Assembly (NCBI GenBank): GCA_905339235.1
Contig: CAJPFG010000018.1
Coordinates: 186,001 to 250,000, forward strand
Direction of reading: 5' to 3'
Length of the DNA: 64,000 nt
Origin: Phycisphaerales bacterium
GTDB lineage: Bacteria; Planctomycetota; Phycisphaerae; Phycisphaerales; UBA1924
Positions 59,382 to 64,000 of this stretch are shown in pieces. Numbering within the stretch: position 1 is the stretch's first letter; every line of letters starts with the position of its first letter. A program made the position numbers and the translations under genes. The notes below the pieces were generated by a model. That model was not told the origin of the DNA. It ran no database searches and was given only the letters and a program-made list of their open reading frames with translations.

Positions 59382-62300
59382 GATTGGATCTCACGCATTT
59401 CGGCGGCCTGGGCGATCGCGCTGCGCAGGTCGGCGAGTTGGAAGGGTTTACGGAGGACCGCCAGGCCCTGAGCGGCGACCTCTTCATCGCTGACATCCCG
59501 CCCGCACACGGCGATCCGGGATACGGGCGAGTCACCGACGCCGATGTGCCGGACAAACTCGCGCCAACCGTCGGCGCCGGGGAGGCGCTCGCCCACAACG
59601 ATGTGGAAGCCGTCGCCTTCCGGCGCGCGAGACATGGCTTCCTCGGCGGATTCGAACGCCGTGACCTCGTACCCCAGCGCTTCGAGCATGGACATGAGGA
59701 CAGCGCGGACAAGTTGGTTTGGTTCGAGCACCATGGCGCGGCCGCCGTGGGGTCGGTGGATGGTCTCGGGTAATACGCCGATCTGGAGGGCGGGGTCGTG
59801 ATCGGACGCCAGGGGCAGGACGATGGTGAACTTCGAACCCTCTCCGGGTGCGGACTCAACCTCGATCCAGCCGCCGTGCTCCTGCACAATGCCGTGGGCG
59901 ACCGACAACCCAAGCCCGGTGCCGCTGCCTGCGGGCTTGGTGGTGAAGAATGGCTCGAAGACCCGGGCCCGCACCTCGGGGCTCATGCCCGCGCCCGTAT
60001 CGCGGACGCTGATGCGGGCGCAAGGGGGGCCGTCGTCGGCTTTCCAGGCGGCGGCTTTGATCTCGATGAGTCCCTGGTCGCCGATGGCGTCGCGGGCGTT
60101 GAGGCAGAGGTTCATGACGACCTGCTGCAACTGGGCGTCGTCGCCCTCGACGTTGAGGCCCTGGGCGGGGGTGATGTCGGCGGCGACCTTGATCTCGGAG
60201 GGGACCATGCGCTGAAAGAGGCGGACGGCGGATTCGATGGTGGAGGCCAGGGGGATGGTGGCCTTGCGCGGCGGCGTTTTTCGGGCGAAGGTGAGGAGGG
60301 AACTGGCGACGCTGGTGGCCTGTCGCGCGGCCTCCTCGACCTGAGCGAGGCTCTTGAGGGCGGCGTGGCCTTCGGGGAGGGTGGAGGTGGCGAGGCTGGC
60401 GTAGCCGCGGATGGCGGTGAGGAGATTGTTGAAGTCGTGGGCGACGCCGCTGGCGAGGCGGCCGATGGCCTCGATGCGTTGGGAGCGGCGCATCTGCTCG
60501 TCGCGTTCGCGGAGGGTCTGCTCGGAGCGGGTGCGTTCGAGTTCGGCGCCGGCGCGGGCTGCGAAGACGCTGAGGAGCGGGAGGACTTCGTCCTCGGGTT
60601 GGGTGATGGGCTGATCGTGGAGGATGGAGACCAGGCCCAGGGGTTTGCCGCGCAGGTCACGCATGACGGTGCCGGCGTAGGCCTTGGCGCCCATCTCGCG
60701 GAGGGCGTTATCGGCGGGGAAGAGAGAGGCGACGTCCCGGGGGTAGAAGCAGGGGCCTTCGAGATCGATGACGTTCTGGCAGGGTGTGCCGGCGAGGCGG
60801 TAGTGCATGGGGGCGGCTTCGCGGCCGTGTTCGTTGACGGAGAGGGTACGGGCGTCGCCGGGTTCCTTTTCATCGATGGTGGCGATGACGGCCCATCGGA
60901 CGCCCAGGGCGGCGGCGAGGTTGGCGGTGAGGGTGCGGAAGAAGGCCTCGCCGGTAACGCCGGAGGTAGCCTCGACGACGGAGCGGAGGGCGTTTTCGGC
61001 GCGTTTGCGGTCGGTGATGTCGGAGAGGGAGCCGACGAGGCGTTCGGGGATGCCGTCGCGGCGAAGGAGGACGGCGCGGGAGCGGAACCAGCGGTAGTCC
61101 CCGCCGCGGGCGCGCATGCGGAACTCGGCGTCGTAGCGGCCGCCGGACTTGATGGCGGTGCGGGAGGCGTGGGCGACGCGGTCGCGGTCGTCGGGGTGCA
61201 TGCGTGCGACGCACTCGGCGAAGGGCATGTCGCTGGGGTCGGGGGTGAAGCCGAGCAGTTCGCTGCAGCGGGGGGTCATATGGACGGTGTCGGTGGCGAG
61301 GTCGCGGTCCCAGACGCCTTCCTGGGAGGCGCTGGAGGCGAGTTCGTAGCGTTCTTCGTTCTCGCGGAGGGTTCGGATGGCGCGGTGATGCTCGATGGCG
61401 AGGCCGGCGAGTCCGGCGGCGGATTCGACGAGGCGGGATTCGGCGTCGGAAGGGAGGCCGGGCGCGCGGCCGTAGATGGAGAGGGTGCCCAGGACGCGTC
61501 CGGGGCCGTCGAGGATGGGCTGGGACCAGCAGGAGCGCAGGCCCTCGGCGCGGGCGAGGTCGTGGAAGGGGGCACAGTGTGGATCGGCGAGGGTGTCTTC
61601 GGTGATGACGCGCCGGCCCTGGTGGGCGGCGATGGTGCAGACGCCGATGTTGGGGTCAACGCGGAGCGATTCGAAGGCGCTGCGGGCGGCAGGGCCAAGC
61701 GAGCCGGGGCAGGCCAGGCGGAGGATCCCCTCGTCGCGGTCGAGGAGGGAAATGGAGCAGATGTGACCGGGGTGGGCCATCTCGACGGCGCCGCAGATGG
61801 AGGCGAAGATGCGTTCGAGGGGCTCGTGGGAGGCGATCTCACGGAGGGCCCGCTCGAACTCGGCGCGAAGGCGGGCGTTGCGGACGGACTGGGTGACGTC
61901 GATCACGAGCGAGCCGACGCCCTCGACGGATCCGGAGGCGTCGCGGACGGGGTAGTAGGTGACGGAGAAGTGCAGGGAACCGGACTCACGGGGGACATCG
62001 ATGCGGACGTCGGAGAGGGGCTCGCCGGACTCGAGGACGCTGCGCATGCGGGATTCGATGGCTTCGCGGGCGGAGGCGGGGACCATCTCGGAGAAGCGGC
62101 GGCCGAGGTGGTCGGCGGCGGGGCGGCCGTTGATGGCGGCGAGGCGTTCGTTGATGCGGACGTAGCGGAGGTCGCGGTCGAGCTGGGACATGCCGACGGG
62201 CGCGGCGTTGTAGAGGGCTTCGAGCTCGCGGTAGCGGGCGAGGGCCTGTTCCTCGGCACGCTTGAGGTCGGTGATCTCGTGGGCGATGGCGAGGCGGGCG

Positions 62301-63427
62301 TTCTGCTGGATGAATGGGACTTCCTGGGAGGAGAGCCGAACGAGGATGGAGCGGCCGTCCTTGGCGCGATGGAGGACCTCGCGGGCGAGGGTTCGCTGGG
62401 CGGGGTTGGCGCGGACTTCGGCGATCCAGCGCTCGAGCCGCTCGCGATGCTCGGGGGGGCGGATGTCGAAGAGGGTCATGCGGAAGAACTCGTCGCGCGT
62501 GAAGCCGTAGCACTCGAGGGCGGCGTCGTTGACGGCGAGGAAGCGGAGGGTGTGGGTGTCGTAGACCCACATGGGCTCGGGGTTTCGTTCGAAGAGGGCG
62601 CGGTAGTAGTCCTCGCTGAGGCGGAGTTTCTGGATGGCGGCGGTGCGCTCGTGATCGAAGGAGGCCAGGCGCAGGGCCGCGGCGAGGTAGGCGGCGACCT
62701 GCTCGGCGGTGCGGAGTTCCTGCTCGCTCCAGGCGCGGCGTGAGGGGGCGTCGAGCATGAGGGAGCCGGCGAGTTCGCCCCCGACGAGTAGTGGGGCCTC
62801 GATGGCGGCGCGGACGGCGTGCTGGTCCCACCAGGTGGCGCCGCGGCCTTCGCGGGTTTCGGTCTGGATGTCGGCGGTGGAGCGGGTTTCGCCGGCGCGG
62901 AGGGCGCGTCCCCAGGCGCCGGCCCAGGCGCAGGAGCGGAGGTCGTCGGGGGGGCCGGACTCGCCGGACGCGGCGACGAGGCGGGCATCGTCGCCGGCGG
63001 TGCGGATCCAGACGCGGGCGCGCAGGTCGGGGAAGAGGGTGTGGAGGTCGCGGACGGTCCGGGCGGCGAGTTCTGAGACGTCGGCGCCTTCGACCATGTC
63101 GGTGGAGAGGGCGTGGAGGAGTTCGAGTTTGGCGAGTTGCAGGGCGGCGGCGCACCCGGCGGCGGTGTGCTGCTCGACCTGGCGCTCGAGCTCGGCCTGG
63201 CGGGCGCGGAGGGCGGCTTCTCGCGAACGGGATCGCCGGGCGGCGATGAAGACCCAGAGCGCGGCGGCAAGGACGAGGGCGAGCGCGGCGAGGAGGGCGA
63301 GATTGTTTGCGGAGGGGGTGGGCGCGGGGGCCGCGGCGAGGGCGGTGGAGGGCGCGAGGCCGGTCCACAGCGCCGCCCACCGCAGGCGGCGCGGTCGTCG
63401 GACCTGATCGCCGCGAGACCTCGTCAT
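59378..63427 (-). CDS. Multi-sensor histidine kinase with a degenerate receiver domain
   Basis: A 1349-residue kinase. One membrane helix lies at about residues 42-62. A predicted GAF (about 100-255), two PAS (272-390, 395-520), a second GAF (535-690), a third PAS with PAC (700-830) and a third GAF (835-985) follow; these limits are estimates. The kinase core has His997 (GVAHDFNNLL, the NtrB-like HisKA type) and an ATPase with NLCLNARDAI, DTGAGM and GTGLGLSVAHG. The final receiver-like domain (about 1229-1349) reads MVLEPNQL where acidic pocket residues belong and IVVGERLPG where the phospho-acceptor Asp belongs, so it cannot be phosphorylated in the normal way; LRKPFQ is kept. It is coupled to the NarL-type regulator. 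Confidence 0.92.
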   Translation of the reverse strand: MTRSRGDQVRRPRRLRWAALWTGLAPSTALAAAPAPTPSANNLALLAALALVLAAALWVFIAARRSRSREAALRARQAELERQVEQHTAAGCAAALQLAKLELLHALSTDMVEGADVSELAARTVRDLHTLFPDLRARVWIRTAGDDARLVAASGESGPPDDLRSCAWAGAWGRALRAGETRSTADIQTETREGRGATWWDQHAVRAAIEAPLLVGGELAGSLMLDAPSRRAWSEQELRTAEQVAAYLAAALRLASFDHERTAAIQKLRLSEDYYRALFERNPEPMWVYDTHTLRFLAVNDAALECYGFTRDEFFRMTLFDIRPPEHRERLERWIAEVRANPAQRTLAREVLHRAKDGRSILVRLSSQEVPFIQQNARLAIAHEITDLKRAEEQALARYRELEALYNAAPVGMSQLDRDLRYVRINERLAAINGRPAADHLGRRFSEMVPASAREAIESRMRSVLESGEPLSDVRIDVPRESGSLHFSVTYYPVRDASGSVEGVGSLVIDVTQSVRNARLRAEFERALREIASHEPLERIFASICGAVEMAHPGHICSISLLDRDEGILRLACPGSLGPAARSAFESLRVDPNIGVCTIAAHQGRRVITEDTLADPHCAPFHDLARAEGLRSCWSQPILDGPGRVLGTLSIYGRAPGLPSDAESRLVESAAGLAGLAIEHHRAIRTLRENEERYELASSASQEGVWDRDLATDTVHMTPRCSELLGFTPDPSDMPFAECVARMHPDDRDRVAHASRTAIKSGGRYDAEFRMRARGGDYRWFRSRAVLLRRDGIPERLVGSLSDITDRKRAENALRSVVEATSGVTGEAFFRTLTANLAAALGVRWAVIATIDEKEPGDARTLSVNEHGREAAPMHYRLAGTPCQNVIDLEGPCFYPRDVASLFPADNALREMGAKAYAGTVMRDLRGKPLGLVSILHDQPITQPEDEVLPLLSVFAARAGAELERTRSEQTLRERDEQMRRSQRIEAIGRLASGVAHDFNNLLTAIRGYASLATSTLPEGHAALKSLAQVEEAARQATSVASSLLTFARKTPPRKATIPLASTIESAVRLFQRMVPSEIKVAADITPAQGLNVEGDDAQLQQVVMNLCLNARDAIGDQGLIEIKAAAWKADDGPPCARISVRDTGAGMSPEVRARVFEPFFTTKPAGSGTGLGLSVAHGIVQEHGGWIEVESAPGEGSKFTIVLPLASDHDPALQIGVLPETIHRPHGGRAMVLEPNQLVRAVLMSMLEALGYEVTAFESAEEAMSRAPEGDGFHIVVGERLPGADGWREFVRHIGVGDSPVSRIAVCGRDVSDEEVAAQGLAVLRKPFQLADLRSAIAQAAEMREIQS

Positions 63428-63455
63428 AACAGGAGGATACCCGAGGCGGGGGGGC

Positions 63456-63467
63456 GGGCCTAGGCCC
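63456..63467. promoter_or_regulatory. 12-bp perfect palindrome between ppiase and kinase genes
   Basis: GGGCCTAGGCCC lies 29 bp before the kinase start and 48 bp after the prolyl-isomerase stop. No T-run follows on the minus strand. It could be an operator; in GC-rich DNA chance is also possible. Confidence 0.3.
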
Positions 63468-63514
63468 TCATTGAAGTGATCGCGCAGGCTCGCGGACGCA
63501 CGGATCTGTGGAAA

Positions 63515-64000
63515 TCAGCCCGCGAGCGCGGCGGCCTCTTCGGCGGAGAGCCTGGAAGCCTTGACGATCAGGATGGGGGTCTGGGGAACGTCGCCCATGC
63601 CCTTGCGGGAGGTGGTGGGGGCGGACTCGATCTTGTCGCAGACGTCCATGCCGCGGACGACCTTGCCGAAAACGGCGTAGGCGGCGCCGTCGCGGGGATC
63701 GTCGAGGAAGGAGTTGTCCTTGACGTTGATGAAGAACTGTGAGGTGGCGGAATCGGCGACGGCGGTGCGGGCCATGGCGACAGAGCCGCGGGTGTTCTTA
63801 AGGCCGTTCTTCCACTCGTTCCTGATGGGGGCGTTGGTCTGCTTCTGGGAGAGGTCGGGGTTGAAGCCGCCGCCCTGGATCATGAAGCGGGGGATAACGC
63901 GGTGGAAGATGGTGCCGTCGTAGTGGCCGGCGGCGGCGTAGTCGAGGAAGTTCTTGACGCTGAGGGGGGCGCGTTCGTCATCGAGTTCGAGGACGATGTC
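63515..64000 (-). CDS. Cyclophilin-type peptidyl-prolyl cis-trans isomerase (5' end beyond window)
   Basis: Speeds up proline isomerisation during protein folding. The visible 161 residues cover most of a bacterial cyclophilin: VKNFLDYAAAGHYDGTIFHR, the catalytic Arg in FHRVIPRFMIQGG, MARTAVADSATSQFFIN with the Gln/Phe active-site pair, and YAVFGKVVRGMDV. The frame is open to the right edge, so the start and any signal peptide are missing. It lies 87 bp before the kinase gene in the same direction; a functional link is not evident. Confidence 0.93.
   Translation of the reverse strand, partial: DIVLELDDERAPLSVKNFLDYAAAGHYDGTIFHRVIPRFMIQGGGFNPDLSQKQTNAPIRNEWKNGLKNTRGSVAMARTAVADSATSQFFINVKDNSFLDDPRDGAAYAVFGKVVRGMDVCDKIESAPTTSRKGMGDVPQTPILIVKASRLSAEEAAALAG

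Noticed and set aside
59798..62743. A 981-codon open frame opposite the multi-sensor kinase
   Set aside because: It is the antisense shadow of a high-GC gene. The product is Gly/Ala/Val/Asp-rich with no domain, whereas the minus strand encodes a complete kinase.

Overview
The window is GC-rich bacterial chromosome, densely packed with genes on both strands. Several features point to the Planctomycetota, probably a Phycisphaerae-like lineage. These are an ECF sigma factor next to a very large Ser/Thr kinase with WD40-like propeller and TPR-like segments, many small membrane proteins carrying CxxC...CxxC zinc ribbons, lone prepilin-like proteins, and secreted proteins of planctomycete type. This is inference from gene content; there is no rRNA in the window to confirm it. 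I saw no tRNA, rRNA, CRISPR array, insertion sequence or prophage.

Layout. 2-6514 (+): a type IV pilus block with a PilT-like ATPase (cut by the left edge), PilC, two minor-pilin-like proteins and a 956-residue PilX-like protein with Asp-rich calcium-type loops. 6642-10339 (-): NAD(P)H-hydrate dehydratase, a secreted transglutaminase-like protein and an unknown protein that looks leaderless. 10778-12473 (+): an unknown protein, a zinc-ribbon membrane protein and a DinB-like protein. 12516-21601 (+): ECF sigma factor and giant kinase, then two exported proteins (one a sphingomyelinase-like EEP hydrolase) and three small membrane/zinc proteins. 21614-26703 (-): glutamine-dependent NAD synthetase, a flippase-like membrane protein and a GT-C-like membrane protein. 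26764-27210 (+): a Fur-family protein that has lost its cysteine motifs. 27326-28587 (-): a TacA/TacT-like toxin-antitoxin pair followed by an XRE regulator. 28693-32423 (-): a pair of M14 carboxypeptidase-like proteins, one of them apparently inactive. 32606-34201 (+): a Tat-exported flavin amine oxidase.

34202-39874 is a complete manganese-type uptake locus. The substrate-binding lipoprotein, ATPase and two permeases run leftward. A predicted outer-membrane barrel and MntR run rightward. A shared 112-bp control region between them holds three GTAG-N6-CTAC palindromes. Both permeases carry a DtxR/MntR-like cytoplasmic tail, so the same kind of metal sensor may act on transcription (MntR) and directly on the transporter. 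This is the most interesting system in the window.

40024-42063 (+) is an OPT-family transporter and 42196-44415 (+) a CHASE4-type hybrid histidine kinase. 44422-46024 (-) encodes phosphatidylethanolamine synthesis (Psd, PssA). 46142-48132 (+) encodes a receiver protein and an HD-GYP protein. 48322-55640 (+) holds a GH5 glycosidase, ThiL, TsaE, an ExbB-ExbD-ExbD energiser, an SGNH esterase and a GH141-like beta-helix protein. 55677-58518 (-) has a prepilin-like protein, an exported protein with a clear terminator and a LuxR-type regulator. 58722-63427 (-) is a NarL-type regulator overlapping a 1349-residue multi-sensor kinase whose receiver domain lacks the phospho-acceptor. A cyclophilin-type prolyl isomerase runs off the right edge.

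Several intergenic spaces contain short degenerate tandem repeats of 7, 8 or 9 bases, less GC-rich than the genes around them.
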